Of a DNA stretch of 64,000 nt, positions 15,785 to 25,238 are shown one piece after another. Under the pieces are notes generated by a model that saw only the letters and a list, made by a program, of their open reading frames with translations, made no database searches and was not told the origin of the DNA. The position numbers and the translations under genes are program-made. Each line of letters opens with the position of its first letter. Positions within the stretch are counted from its first letter, which is position 1. The stretch is from Marinobacterium lacunae (GTDB lineage: Bacteria > Pseudomonadota > Gammaproteobacteria > Pseudomonadales > Balneatricaceae), in NCBI RefSeq assembly GCF_000705555.1, contig NZ_JMQN01000018.1:269296-333295 (forward strand), read 5' to 3'.

Positions 15785-17695
15785 TTGTCTCAGCTTCCTG
15801 TCATCGTCGGCTTCGGTGGTATCAGTCCGGCCGGCCGAGCATCCTTTCATCATGGCTACCGCCGCCTGATTCTGGATCAGCTTGACAGCAAGTCACGACA
15901 GGAGACGATTCTGGGGCTGGCAACGCTGATGGGGCTGGCCAGTTTCGACGATGGCAGTTACGTCAACGCTGATGGCGAACGGGTCAGCGCCGACGGGCTT
16001 GCCGACGCTCTGGAGCCAGCCGTTCGCGACAATACGCTGATCCGGCGCATCCACCCGGACTGGTTCGATGTTCACGCGGTTACCTTCAACCGACCCGCCA
16101 CTATCGAGGGCAGCGACGGTCAACTGCGGTTTCGTATGCGGCGCCGGCAGTTACCGGCACAAATACCAGCCAACTGGAGTGTGACCGAAAGCGACGGCGG
16201 CCAGTACGAAGTCATCGTACAAGGCCCCTGCGACCTGATCTTCCATGACACCAAGGAAGCACTGGTACAAAGCGCCGGCATGCTCCCCACCGGTTTCGAA
16301 CCCGGGCGTCTTTATCAATCGCGCAACCATCCCCGTGGCCTGCAGATGGCCGTGTACGCCGCCTCCGATGCGCTGAACTCCGTGGGCATCCCCTACGAGG
16401 AGATCCTCAACCGACTGTCTCCCGATCAGATCGCCGTGTTCGCCAGCAACTCCATCGGCCAGTTGGACGACCTCGGTTTCGGCGGCCTGACAAAGTTCCC
16501 GGGACTGGGCAAGCGCACCACATCCAAGCAGATGCCGCTGGGTTATGCGCAGATGCCGGCCGACTTCATCAACGCCTATCTGCTCGGCAACGTCGGCGTC
16601 ACCGGCGGCGCATTGGGCGCCTGTGCGACCTTCCTCTACAATTTGAAGAGCGGCGTTGACGCTATCCGCAGCGGCCAGTGCAAACTGGCCATGATCGGCG
16701 GCTCAGACGCGCCGGTCACACCTGAGGTGATCGAGGGCTTCCGCGCCATGGGCGCGCTGGCAGAAGACAAGCAGCTGGCAGCCCTGGACGGTATCGACAC
16801 ACTTGAAGATGACGACTACCGCCGCGCCTGCCGCCCGTTCGGCGAAAACTGCGGCTTTACCATTGGCGAATCCAGCCAGTATCTGGTCCTGATGAGTGAT
16901 GAGTTGGCCATCGAGCTGGGTGCTGACATCCACGGCTGCGTGCCCGACGTGTTCGTTCATGCCGATGGCCACAAGAAATCGATCTCGGCCCCCGGTGTCG
17001 GCAACTACATGACACTGGGAAAATCGGCAGCACTGGTGCGCAGCATGTTGGGCGAGGACTCGCTGCGCCTGCGCAGCTATGTTCAGGCACACGGCACCAG
17101 CACCCCCCAGAACCGTGTAACCGAATCCCATGTCATCAATGAGATCGCCCGCGCCTTCGATATACAGAATTGGACGGTATCTGCTGTCAAAGCCTATTTG
17201 GGCCACTCTCAGGGTACGGCCGGCGGCGACCAGATCGCCTCTGCACTGGGGGTCTGGCGCTACGGTTTCATTCCGGGCCTGACAACCACACCGTCCATCG
17301 CCGACGATGTGCATACCAGCCATCTCAACTTCTCGCTAAAACACCAGCAGGTCGGTGAAACCGGCATGGACTCGGTGATGATCAACGCCAAGGGCTTCGG
17401 CGGCAACAACGCTACGGCGTGCGTCCTTGCACCCCACATCGGCGAACAGCTGCTTGAGCGCCGCCACGGCAAGGCCGCCATGCAGGCGTGGAGAGAGAAG
17501 CGGGAAGCGGTGCGTGAACGGGCTGCCATCTACGACCAGAACTCGATTCGAGGTCTGGCACGCCCGACCTACCTGTACGACCATCAGGTTCTAGCCGGTG
17601 AAGATCTGTCGATCAATGATCACCAAATTGAGCTTCCAGGCTATGCAAACCCGATCAGTCTGGATCTGACAAACCCATACAAGGACATGTGCTGA
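15785..17695 (+). CDS. fabY: Beta-ketoacyl-ACP synthase FabY-type (initiating condensing enzyme)
   Basis: The 636-residue thiolase-fold protein matches FabY of Pseudomonas aeruginosa in size and layout. FabY condenses acetyl-CoA with malonyl-ACP to start fatty-acid synthesis and replaces FabH there. A long N-terminal region (about 1-200) precedes the KS core with the catalytic Cys in GGALGACATFLYNL and His residues in VQAHGTSTPQN and YLGHSQGTAGG. A C-terminal FGGNNATACVL segment is also present. The start is TTG at 15785, seven bases after AAGGAG, with no better start. It is monocistronic or coupled to the small lipoprotein gene 30 bases downstream. Confidence 0.88.
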   Translation: MSQLPVIVGFGGISPAGRASFHHGYRRLILDQLDSKSRQETILGLATLMGLASFDDGSYVNADGERVSADGLADALEPAVRDNTLIRRIHPDWFDVHAVTFNRPATIEGSDGQLRFRMRRRQLPAQIPANWSVTESDGGQYEVIVQGPCDLIFHDTKEALVQSAGMLPTGFEPGRLYQSRNHPRGLQMAVYAASDALNSVGIPYEEILNRLSPDQIAVFASNSIGQLDDLGFGGLTKFPGLGKRTTSKQMPLGYAQMPADFINAYLLGNVGVTGGALGACATFLYNLKSGVDAIRSGQCKLAMIGGSDAPVTPEVIEGFRAMGALAEDKQLAALDGIDTLEDDDYRRACRPFGENCGFTIGESSQYLVLMSDELAIELGADIHGCVPDVFVHADGHKKSISAPGVGNYMTLGKSAALVRSMLGEDSLRLRSYVQAHGTSTPQNRVTESHVINEIARAFDIQNWTVSAVKAYLGHSQGTAGGDQIASALGVWRYGFIPGLTTTPSIADDVHTSHLNFSLKHQQVGETGMDSVMINAKGFGGNNATACVLAPHIGEQLLERRHGKAAMQAWREKREAVRERAAIYDQNSIRGLARPTYLYDHQVLAGEDLSINDHQIELPGYANPISLDLTNPYKDMC

Positions 17696-17725
17696 CACTG
17701 ACCGGCACATCAAGAGGGAGACGAC

Positions 17726-18130
17726 ATGAGCACGCTAAAACGCTGGGCATTGCCGCTGCTGCTGTCACTGTCGGTGACAGGATGCATCGACAGTCAACTT
17801 CTGCAGCGCGACCCTACCATTGACCAGTTCTACACGCTGGATAAGCAGAAGCTGAGACTGTGCCGCGGCGCCAGCAGCAGCTGCCATAACCTGGTTATAG
17901 TGGCCTACTCCCTGACCGTTATTCCCGAGATTGAGCAGGCCTACGGCGGTGAGATCAATGGCCCCAACTATCCGGTTCAGCTCGCCCAACTGCTGATGAA
18001 TCCTCCGCGTGGCGAATACGAAGCCACTGCTCTCGGCAGCGAAGACCGTTACCTGCGCTTACCGGTCAATTCACAAACCGACACCGTATGGCACGCGCTC
18101 GAGCGGGCAAATAAACAGCTCTACGAGTAA
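17726..18130 (+). CDS. Small lipoprotein of unknown function
   Basis: I do not recognise the 134-residue product. It has a lipoprotein signal (MSTLKRWALPLLLSLSVTGC; lipobox Cys near residue 20). The mature part is polar, with two further cysteines (LRLCRGASSSCHN) that could form a disulphide, then VIPEIEQAYGG and a C-terminal TVWHALERANKQLYE. GGGAG precedes the ATG. It follows fabY by 30 bases, so the two may share a transcript. Its 3' end overlaps the convergent tatD gene by ten bases. Confidence 0.8.
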   Translation: MSTLKRWALPLLLSLSVTGCIDSQLLQRDPTIDQFYTLDKQKLRLCRGASSSCHNLVIVAYSLTVIPEIEQAYGGEINGPNYPVQLAQLLMNPPRGEYEATALGSEDRYLRLPVNSQTDTVWHALERANKQLYE

Positions 18131-18906
18131 TTAAGACCGAGCAACTCAGTTGCGCTCGACCCGGTCACCTCGACAATCTGATGAACCGCCTCCCCTCTGA
18201 GCCCGGCGATGATGCCGGCGACATCCGCCACATGTCTGGGCTCATTGGGCTGATCGCGCCACTGGCTTAGCGGCATATCCGGCGCATCGGTTTCAAGCAC
18301 GATCCACTCCAGCGGCAACTGTGCCGCCAGCCGTCTCAGCTTGGTTGCGCGGGAGTAGCTGATTGCCCCGCCAAAGCCCAGTTTGAATCCCAATTTTGCG
18401 TACTCCCGCGCCTGCTGCTCACTGCCGGAAAAGGCATGAACAATTCCTCCTCGCACCAAACGGTAACGGCGCAGCAGTTTGAGCACCTGATCGTGCGCCT
18501 TGCGCACATGCAACAGCACCGGCAGCTCAAAGTCCCGGGCAATTGCCAGCTGAGCCTCAAAGAGATCAAGTTGGGCCTGAGCGTCAAACTGCTCTAACTG
18601 AAAATCCAGCCCGATCTCGCCGACGGCGACCACTGAGCTGCGCTGCTGCGCGATAAGCTGGGCCAGTGCCTCCAGCTGATCGGCTTCATAGACCGACATG
18701 AAACAGGGGTGCAGCCCCAGCGCCGGAAAAAGGCGAATGTCCTGACGCTCACGCGTGCAAAGGTCCAGCACACGCGACCAATCGCGTGCCGTTACACCGG
18801 GGACAACAATGGCGGTAACGGCCGCATCAACGGCGCGACGCAACACCTGCTCACGGTTAGCGTCAAAGACAGGGAAGTCGAGATGGCAGTGGCTATCGAT
18901 CAGCAT
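18121..18906 (-). CDS. TatD-family metal-dependent hydrolase
   Basis: TatD-family proteins are TIM-barrel metal-dependent DNases of the amidohydrolase superfamily. The product starts MLIDSHCHLDFP with the HxH metal motif. Other ligand motifs are AVGEIGLDF (Glu), LLHVRKAH (His), GIVHAFSG (His) and LETDAPDMPL (Asp). ATG at 18906 is used because the family begins just before the HxH motif; the open frame upstream adds 18 non-conserved residues. Length (261) is typical. Which TatD paralogue it is (YjjV, YcfH or TatD) cannot be settled here; LPLEWIVLETDAPDMP looks YjjV-like. Confidence 0.93.
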   Translation of the reverse strand: MLIDSHCHLDFPVFDANREQVLRRAVDAAVTAIVVPGVTARDWSRVLDLCTRERQDIRLFPALGLHPCFMSVYEADQLEALAQLIAQQRSSVVAVGEIGLDFQLEQFDAQAQLDLFEAQLAIARDFELPVLLHVRKAHDQVLKLLRRYRLVRGGIVHAFSGSEQQAREYAKLGFKLGFGGAISYSRATKLRRLAAQLPLEWIVLETDAPDMPLSQWRDQPNEPRHVADVAGIIAGLRGEAVHQIVEVTGSSATELLGLNYS

Positions 18907-18992
18907 GCAGGCAGTATGGCATGCACACTGATCGGTAACCAACGCCTCGCCACCGCGCAATGCAGTGCGCTGTGGCCAACAGCCGATAGGCT

Positions 18993-20576
18993 TTAATGTT
19001 CTCGCGTTGCACGGAACGCAATGTCAGGCCAGCGCTCCTCGGTCAGCGACAGATTGACCCGGGTCGGCGCCAGATAGGTGAGCAAGCCCGAGCCATCGTA
19101 GGCCAGGTTATCGTATGCCTTGCGCTCGAATTCGGACAACATCTTGTTGTCCTTGCACTCGACCCAACGTGCCGTCGCAACACTGATGCCTTCGTAGACA
19201 CATTCCACCTTGTATTCATCTTTCAGGCGGAACACGACCACGTCGAACTGCAGCTGACCGACAGCACCGAGAATCAGATCGTTGTTCTTCATTGGCTGGA
19301 ACAGCTGAACCGCCCCCTCTTCCGACAGCTGCTGCAAACCTTTCTGCAGCTGCTTCATCTTCAGCGGGTCGGTCGGACGTACACGTCGAAACATCTCAGG
19401 CGCAAAGTGAGGGATACCGGTGAACTTGAGGCTCTCACCCTCGGTGAAGGTATCGCCAATCTGGATCGTACCGTGGTTGTGCAAACCGATAATGTCGCCG
19501 GACCAGGCCGTTTCCACGTTTTCACGATCACCGGCCAGAAATGTCACAGCATCGGCAATCTTCACATCTTTTCCGATGCGCACGTGCTTCATCTTCATGC
19601 CCCGATTATACGAGCCTGAACAGATGCGCATGAAGGCTATGCGGTCGCGGTGCTTGGGATCCATGTTCGCCTGAATCTTGAATACGAACCCGGAGAACTT
19701 CTCTTCGGTGGAGTCGACATCACGGGTTTCCGTACCCCGCGCCGGCGGTGCCGGTGCCCACTCGACAAAGCCATCGAGCATCTCGCGTACACCGAAGTTG
19801 CCCAGTGCAGTACCGAAATAAACAGGTGTCAGCTTACCTTCCAGATAGGCTTGCTGATCCCACTGATGGGTAGCGCCACGCACCAGCTCGATCTCATCGA
19901 CGAACTCTTCGTAATCGTCATCCAGCAGCGCCTTGGCCTCATCGGAATCCAGTCCGTTGATCAGTTTTTCATCGGCGAGGGTATGCCCCTTGCCCGGTGT
20001 GAACAGGTGCAGAGTATCAGTGTAGAGGTTGTACACCCCCTTGAAGCGTTTGCCTGAGCCGATCGGCCAGTTGATCGGGGCCGCTTCAATCTTTAACACC
20101 TCCTCTATCTCGTCAAGCAGCTCAATCGGATCGCGAATATCACGGTCAAGCTTGTTGACGAAAGAGAAGATCGGCGTGTCACGCAGACGGCAGACATCCA
20201 TCAGCTTGATGGTCCGTTCCTCGACACCTTTGGCGCCATCGACAACCATCAGCGCCGAGTCCACCGCGGTCAGCGTGCGATAGGTATCCTCGGAGAAGTC
20301 TTCATGCCCCGGAGTATCCAGCAGGTTGACGATCCGATCCTTGTACGGGAACTGCATCACGGACGAGGTAATGGAGATACCACGCTCCTGCTCCATGCTC
20401 ATCCAGTCAGAGGTCGCATGCCGGTCACTTCCTCGCCCCTTCACAGTGCCCGCCACCTGTATCAACTGACCGATCAGCAACAGCTTTTCGGTGATGGTAG
20501 TTTTACCGGCATCCGGGTGGGAGATAATGGCAAAGGTGCGTCGTTTGGCGACTTCTCGCTGAACAGAGTGTGACAT
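18993..20576 (-). CDS. prfC: Peptide chain release factor 3
   Basis: RF3 is a translational GTPase that recycles RF1/RF2 from the ribosome. The 527-residue product begins [17 protein letters not shown], followed by the P-loop [16 protein letters not shown], switch I RATSDWM-type sequence ([16 protein letters not shown]), DTPGHEDF and NKLDRD. Domains II and III follow, with the RF3-typical [22 protein letters not shown] at 20576 gives the family length; the longer frame to 20618 adds 14 unrelated residues. It is a single gene between tatD and a chemoreceptor gene. Confidence 0.97.
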   Translation of the reverse strand: MSHSVQREVAKRRTFAIISHPDAGKTTITEKLLLIGQLIQVAGTVKGRGSDRHATSDWMSMEQERGISITSSVMQFPYKDRIVNLLDTPGHEDFSEDTYRTLTAVDSALMVVDGAKGVEERTIKLMDVCRLRDTPIFSFVNKLDRDIRDPIELLDEIEEVLKIEAAPINWPIGSGKRFKGVYNLYTDTLHLFTPGKGHTLADEKLINGLDSDEAKALLDDDYEEFVDEIELVRGATHQWDQQAYLEGKLTPVYFGTALGNFGVREMLDGFVEWAPAPPARGTETRDVDSTEEKFSGFVFKIQANMDPKHRDRIAFMRICSGSYNRGMKMKHVRIGKDVKIADAVTFLAGDRENVETAWSGDIIGLHNHGTIQIGDTFTEGESLKFTGIPHFAPEMFRRVRPTDPLKMKQLQKGLQQLSEEGAVQLFQPMKNNDLILGAVGQLQFDVVVFRLKDEYKVECVYEGISVATARWVECKDNKMLSEFERKAYDNLAYDGSGLLTYLAPTRVNLSLTEERWPDIAFRATREH

Positions 20577-20687
20577 CGGTTCTGGTTTCCAGATTGGCAT
20601 AGCTGGCCAACCCGCCATACGCGGGTCGGCAAGTGATCGGTTCGAAAGGGCGATATTCTCGCCGATCAGCGCGCGATGAACAATCGA

Positions 20688-22304
20688 TCAGACCCGAAAA
20701 CGCCCGACCAACTCACTTATCTGCTGGGAAAGGTCACGAATCTCTACTGCCAGCTGCTCATTCAACTCCGAAATGGACGTAGCGGAGGCGGTCTGCTCAC
20801 TGAGCGAGGTAAGGTTGTGTCCGATCTCTTCGGACACTGCCGACTGCTCTTCGGTCGCATGGGCGGTCTGGATCGACAGGTCACTGACCCGGGTGAAGGA
20901 GTCACTGAGTTCGGCAAACAGTTGATCGAGCTCGGAGATCGTCTCCATTGAGTGATCGGCATCTCGTTTACTGCTGTCGATCACCCTGACCGATTCCCCG
21001 ACGCTGGTTTCCAGCCGCTCGATCATGCCCTGAATACGCCCGGTACTCTCCTGTGTACGAGTGGCCAGCACGCGGACCTCATCGGCAACGACCGCAAACC
21101 CCCGGCCCTGCTCACCGGCACGGGCCGCCTCAATGGCCGCATTCAGTGCCAGCAGATTGGTTTGCTCGGCGATACCACCGATAACATCCACAACTGAGGC
21201 GATCTCCCGCGACTCGTTTTCAAGCGCCTCTGAGCTGGATCTCGCGCGGTCCATTTCGTTGACCAGACTGCTGATGACCTTGTGCGTACGCGCCACCACA
21301 TCGAGTCCGCGCTGAACCAGCGCACCGGAGGATTCCGCTTCGGCGGCCGTGCCGTTCGCCACGCCGGCCATCTCCTTGTTCGCCATGCTCATCTCATGCA
21401 CGGCACTGACAATGGCGCTGGAGGCAGAATCCAGACTGACGGTAATGGAGCGGCTGCGATCCGAGGCATCGGTCAAATTGTCGACCAGCCGCCCGAACGC
21501 CGATGACTGTTGCATGATCGACGTAATCAGCACCTGCAGTTTTTCGACAAAACGGTTGAATTCACCGGCCAGCTCCCCGAGCTCATCCCGGCTGTTGACG
21601 GGGATTCGGGCCGTCAGATCCCCATCCCCTTCGGCGATGCGGGCGATGTTTCGCGTCAGATCCTTGACCTGATGACTCAACTTTCGCGGTATCAGGAAAC
21701 TGATAGTCAGCGCGATAAGCAGCGCAACACCGACCACGATAAACATGACTTCGCGTGCATGGCCTATCTCGCCGGCAACCCGGTTGCGCATATCGGCAGC
21801 CGCCGATTCAGCCTGTTCCCCGGCGGAATCCAGTATGTCGCGAAGCGCAGAGAAGCGTTCCACTTCCGTTTGACGTAACTGTTCAAAATTTGCTGACGCG
21901 GAGCCCTTACCGGCCACCATCGCATCGGATGCCTCGCGCCACTGCCGGTAAGCGTTATCGAAGCCTTCGAACTGATCGACCACCTCAGGGTATTGCGCCA
22001 GATACGTGCGGTACTTACCGAATCGATCCCTTACCTGTTGGGCATTCTCTACCCGGGCGCTCTCTTCTTCTTCCGCATTACCGAATCCAGCCATCAGGTT
22101 CAATTCCGCTTCACGCGCCTGATATAGGTCACGGTCGGCGTTAAGCACAGCGGAAACTGCCGGCAGAAACATTTCGCTCTGGGCATCAATTACATCACGC
22201 TGCAAGCCAAGCAGACGGGAAAAAAGAACGATAGTAACGAGCAGGGTTACCACCAACAGCAGGATAGGCAGGGAGCTCTTGATTCGAACACTGTGAATGC
22301 TCAT
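20688..22304 (-). CDS. Methyl-accepting chemotaxis protein
   Basis: This 538-residue chemoreceptor has a first membrane helix (about residues 10-30, [16 protein letters not shown]), a periplasmic helical-bundle sensor domain (about 32-185), a second membrane helix ([17 protein letters not shown]), HAMP (about 210-265; [18 protein letters not shown]) and a long methylation/signalling hairpin. The conserved tip is present: [19 protein letters not shown] and [15 protein letters not shown]. The ligand is unknown. No CheR-docking pentapeptide is seen at the C-terminus (ends LVGRFRV). It is divergent from regB. Confidence 0.95.
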   Translation of the reverse strand: MSIHSVRIKSSLPILLLVVTLLVTIVLFSRLLGLQRDVIDAQSEMFLPAVSAVLNADRDLYQAREAELNLMAGFGNAEEEESARVENAQQVRDRFGKYRTYLAQYPEVVDQFEGFDNAYRQWREASDAMVAGKGSASANFEQLRQTEVERFSALRDILDSAGEQAESAAADMRNRVAGEIGHAREVMFIVVGVALLIALTISFLIPRKLSHQVKDLTRNIARIAEGDGDLTARIPVNSRDELGELAGEFNRFVEKLQVLITSIMQQSSAFGRLVDNLTDASDRSRSITVSLDSASSAIVSAVHEMSMANKEMAGVANGTAAEAESSGALVQRGLDVVARTHKVISSLVNEMDRARSSSEALENESREIASVVDVIGGIAEQTNLLALNAAIEAARAGEQGRGFAVVADEVRVLATRTQESTGRIQGMIERLETSVGESVRVIDSSKRDADHSMETISELDQLFAELSDSFTRVSDLSIQTAHATEEQSAVSEEIGHNLTSLSEQTASATSISELNEQLAVEIRDLSQQISELVGRFRV

Positions 22305-22437
22305 GAGAATCCTCTTGTAAATTTTTATTGCGCGCGCTCAGTAAAGCTTGTCCAGGCACCTAGGCACGCTTTGATTCTCATCCCTGATAATAAAAATCCT
22401 ACGCTTTTACACAACAAATGCATACAAGTTAAGACAC

Positions 22438-22443
22438 TATAAT
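22438..22443 (+). promoter_or_regulatory. Candidate -10 element ahead of regB
   Basis: A perfect TATAAT lies about 90 bases before the regB start in the AT-rich region between the chemoreceptor gene and regB. The matching -35 position holds no good element, so the promoter may need an activator. The call is tentative. Confidence 0.3.
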
Positions 22444-22528
22444 CGACTAGCGCTGCGACCTTATGCCTCATGCCATATGTAAACCCTCAGGCTATACTCT
22501 GGCGCTGGCCCTCGTGACGGGAGTTTCC

Positions 22529-23806
22529 GTGTCAAAATCGACAGCGCCGATCTCCGGCTTCCATGACCACCTGCTGCAGCTGACCTACATTCGGACTGTC
22601 ACCCTGTTCGGGCTCTCAGCCGCTCTGCTGTTTGCACTCTATGTACTACACCTTCAGATCAACGCCTGGCTGACCGCCGGCACACTGGGCGTACTGGCAC
22701 TGATCAACCTGTTTACCTACGCGCGTTTACACTCGGCCTGGCCTGTCACCGAAGCCGAGCTATTCTCACAGCTGGTAGCCGATGCGGTGCTCTACGGAGC
22801 CCTGATCTACCAGACCGGCGGTGCCACCAACCCGTTCATCTTTTTGCTACTGATCCCCCTGTTGATCTCCGCAGCCACACTGGGTTGGCGCTACACCTTT
22901 CTCGTTGCGCTACTGGTCGTCACCTTTTACAGCTCGCTGATACGCTATTACATCCCGGTGATTCCCAACACCAGCGGACACAAGCACAGCCTGATGGCGC
23001 TTTTCGACCTGCATATCACCGGCATGTGGCTCAACTTTCTGTTCAGCGTGCTGCTGATCAGCTGGTTTATCGTGAGACTGCAGCAGACCATGCACCGGCA
23101 GGAGTTAAGGCTCGCACGCGCGCGCGAACGCCGCATACAGGACCAGCAGCTGCTGTCTCTGGCCACACTGGCAGCCGGTACCGCGCATGAACTCGGCACC
23201 CCCCTTTCGACCATGAGTGTGGTGTTGCGCGATATGGCACTGGACCATCCTGACGGTGAGCTGGCCGAGGACATTGCCCTATTACAGCAACAGGTCTCCG
23301 CCTGCTCAGAACGTTTACAGGCGATGGCACAAAATGCCCAGCAAGCCGGACGCTCGGAGCTGACGCCGGCCACCGACATGTTGGACCGTCTGCTGGATCA
23401 ATGGCAGCTGATGCGCCCCGAAGCCAACTATCGGTTACAGATTCAAACTCACCCACAGGCTCCACAGGTGCGCTGCTCAATCCAACTACTACAAGCGCTG
23501 ACCAATCTACTCAACAACGCAGCCGATGCCTCGCAGGACACCCTCGATATTGAGCTGAGCTGGGATCAGGAGCAGATATGGCTGCGCATCCATGACCAGG
23601 GGCCCGGCCTCCCATTGGCCACCGCCGCGGATCTTGGCAAGCCGTTCGTCACCACCAAGGGTAAAGGACTGGGTATCGGTCTTTTCCTCACCGCGACGAC
23701 GCTTGCTCAGCAGGACGGCGATGTACGTCTGTATAATCATCCCCAAGGCGGCACACTGACCGAAGTCCGGTTGCCGATTCCATCCACACACGAGAATACA
23801 CGATGA
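22529..23806 (+). CDS. regB: Redox-sensing histidine kinase, RegB/PrrB/RoxS family
   Basis: RegB-type kinases sense the respiratory chain and quinone redox state and control aerobic/anaerobic gene sets. Six membrane helices (residues about 20-190) include the family's quinone-linked heptad GGATNPF. The H-box is AAGTAHELGTPLSTM. The redox-active Cys follows in LLQQQVSACSERL. The ATPase domain has LLNNAADAS, DQGPGL and GKGLGIGLFL. GTG at 22529 has GGGAG five bases upstream; an in-frame ATG at 22463 would add 22 residues without a ribosome-binding site. It overlaps regA by four bases (ATGA). Confidence 0.93.
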   Translation: MSKSTAPISGFHDHLLQLTYIRTVTLFGLSAALLFALYVLHLQINAWLTAGTLGVLALINLFTYARLHSAWPVTEAELFSQLVADAVLYGALIYQTGGATNPFIFLLLIPLLISAATLGWRYTFLVALLVVTFYSSLIRYYIPVIPNTSGHKHSLMALFDLHITGMWLNFLFSVLLISWFIVRLQQTMHRQELRLARARERRIQDQQLLSLATLAAGTAHELGTPLSTMSVVLRDMALDHPDGELAEDIALLQQQVSACSERLQAMAQNAQQAGRSELTPATDMLDRLLDQWQLMRPEANYRLQIQTHPQAPQVRCSIQLLQALTNLLNNAADASQDTLDIELSWDQEQIWLRIHDQGPGLPLATAADLGKPFVTTKGKGLGIGLFLTATTLAQQDGDVRLYNHPQGGTLTEVRLPIPSTHENTR

Positions 23807-24333
23807 GCAGCGAGTTTCTGGTCGTCGATGACGACTCCACCTTTACCCGCGTGTTATCCAGAGCGCTGACCCGCCGCGGATATAACGTGAGCGTTGCCCG
23901 CAACGTCAGTGAAGCCCTTACATGCGCACAGGAACAACCACCGGCTCTGGCCAGCGTGGATCTGAAGATGGAGGGGCCCTCTGGGCTTGAGCTTATAGAG
24001 GCGCTGAAAGCGATCAACCCGGATGTGCGGATCCTGATACTGACCGGCTATGCCAGCATTGCCACCGCCGTGGATGCTATCAAGCTAGGAGCGGTCAACT
24101 ATCTGCCAAAGCCCGCCGACACTGACCAGATACTGGAGGCGCTGCAACAGGTATCCGCCAACGCCGAGCAGCCTATCAACCACGATCCGATGTCAGTGGA
24201 CCGCCTTGAGTGGGAACATATTCAGAAGGTGTTGGCAGCCAACGAGGGCAATATATCTGCCACGGCCCGGGCACTGGGGATGCATCGCCGCACCTTACAG
24301 AGGAAACTGCAGAAGCGACCGGTCAGACGTTGA
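23803..24333 (+). CDS. regA: Response regulator RegA/ActR/PrrA/RoxR family
   Basis: RegA is the DNA-binding partner of RegB. The 176-residue product has a receiver domain with acidic pocket VVDDD, but the phospho-acceptor stretch reads LASVDLKMEGPSG (Asp about residue 50), then LTGYASIATAV and LPKPAD (Lys). A short linker is followed by the highly conserved Fis-type helix-turn-helix NISATARALGMHRRTLQRKL ending QKRPVRR. Start and regB stop overlap (ATGA), so the pair is translationally coupled. The 3' end overlaps the convergent LysR gene by 11 bases. Confidence 0.95.
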   Translation: MSSEFLVVDDDSTFTRVLSRALTRRGYNVSVARNVSEALTCAQEQPPALASVDLKMEGPSGLELIEALKAINPDVRILILTGYASIATAVDAIKLGAVNYLPKPADTDQILEALQQVSANAEQPINHDPMSVDRLEWEHIQKVLAANEGNISATARALGMHRRTLQRKLQKRPVRR

Positions 24334-25234
24334 TCTCCAGCGATTGCAGAAAGGTATCCAGCACCATGCTGGGACTCCCGCCTTTGCGCACGATCGCGGC
24401 ATAGTCAAGATCGTAGCTCATGCGAGTGGCACACAGGGCACGCATCTGACCGGATTCAACCCAGCGGCGGGCATAGTGGTCAGGCAGGAAGCCGACATAT
24501 AGCCCGGTCAGTATCATGAACGCTATCCCCTCCCGATCCGACGCTTTCGCCGTCACATTCAACTGATCGAGCAGCGTCGTCACGGATTTACACGGTGCAA
24601 AGCTTTGCCCGACCGCCTCATGTGCCGCCAGCTGCGATTCGCCGATCTCGTCATCGACAACCGGAAACAGCGGATGCTCGGCACTGCAGTACAGGCGCGA
24701 GGTTTCGCTATAGAGCGGATGGTAATTCAGGCCGGAGACTTTCTGCACCCGCGGCACAACCCCCAGATGCAGTTGGCCATCTACTACGCCCCGCTCCACA
24801 ATCCCCGGCGACATCATGCGAATGTCGACCTGCACATCCGGGCCCTGCGCCTTGAGCGACGCCAGTGCCCGGGTGATCTTCATGTGTGGCAGTGTCACGA
24901 GGTTATCGGTAATACCGATTACCAACTCGCCCTTGAGCTGGCGGTGGATCGAGTTAATCTCCGCCCTGAAACAGTCCAAGGCAGTGTGCAGTTCCTGAAG
25001 CGCCAGATAGGCCTTGAGCCCCTCATCGGTCAGCGCAAATCCGGCGCGGCCCCGCTGGCATAGTCGCAAGCCAAGCCGCTTTTCCAGATCAGCCATACTG
25101 GCACTGATGGCGGAGCTGCTGACGTTAAGCGCCACCTCAGCCTGAGCAAAGCCGCCAGACTCCACCACCGTGCGAAACACCTTCAGCAGACGCAGATCGA
25201 TGTCACTGATCTGGCCGAGCACGCACCGCTTCAT
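24323..25234 (-). CDS. LysR-family transcriptional regulator
   Basis: The 303-residue protein has an N-terminal winged helix (IDLRLLKVFRTVVESGGFAQAE, then SSSAISASMADLEKRLGLRLC) and a LysR substrate-binding domain (LKGELVIGITDNL, VDGQLHLGVVPRV, then GIAFMILTGLYVGFLP). ATG at 25234 places the helix-turn-helix at the usual distance from the N-terminus. It starts only four bases after the amidase stop on the same strand, so it is the last gene of the importer/hydrolase block and may control it or distant targets. The effector is unknown. The end overlaps regA by 11 bases. Confidence 0.93.
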   Translation of the reverse strand: MKRCVLGQISDIDLRLLKVFRTVVESGGFAQAEVALNVSSSAISASMADLEKRLGLRLCQRGRAGFALTDEGLKAYLALQELHTALDCFRAEINSIHRQLKGELVIGITDNLVTLPHMKITRALASLKAQGPDVQVDIRMMSPGIVERGVVDGQLHLGVVPRVQKVSGLNYHPLYSETSRLYCSAEHPLFPVVDDEIGESQLAAHEAVGQSFAPCKSVTTLLDQLNVTAKASDREGIAFMILTGLYVGFLPDHYARRWVESGQMRALCATRMSYDLDYAAIVRKGGSPSMVLDTFLQSLEINV

Positions 25235-25238
25235 CGTC

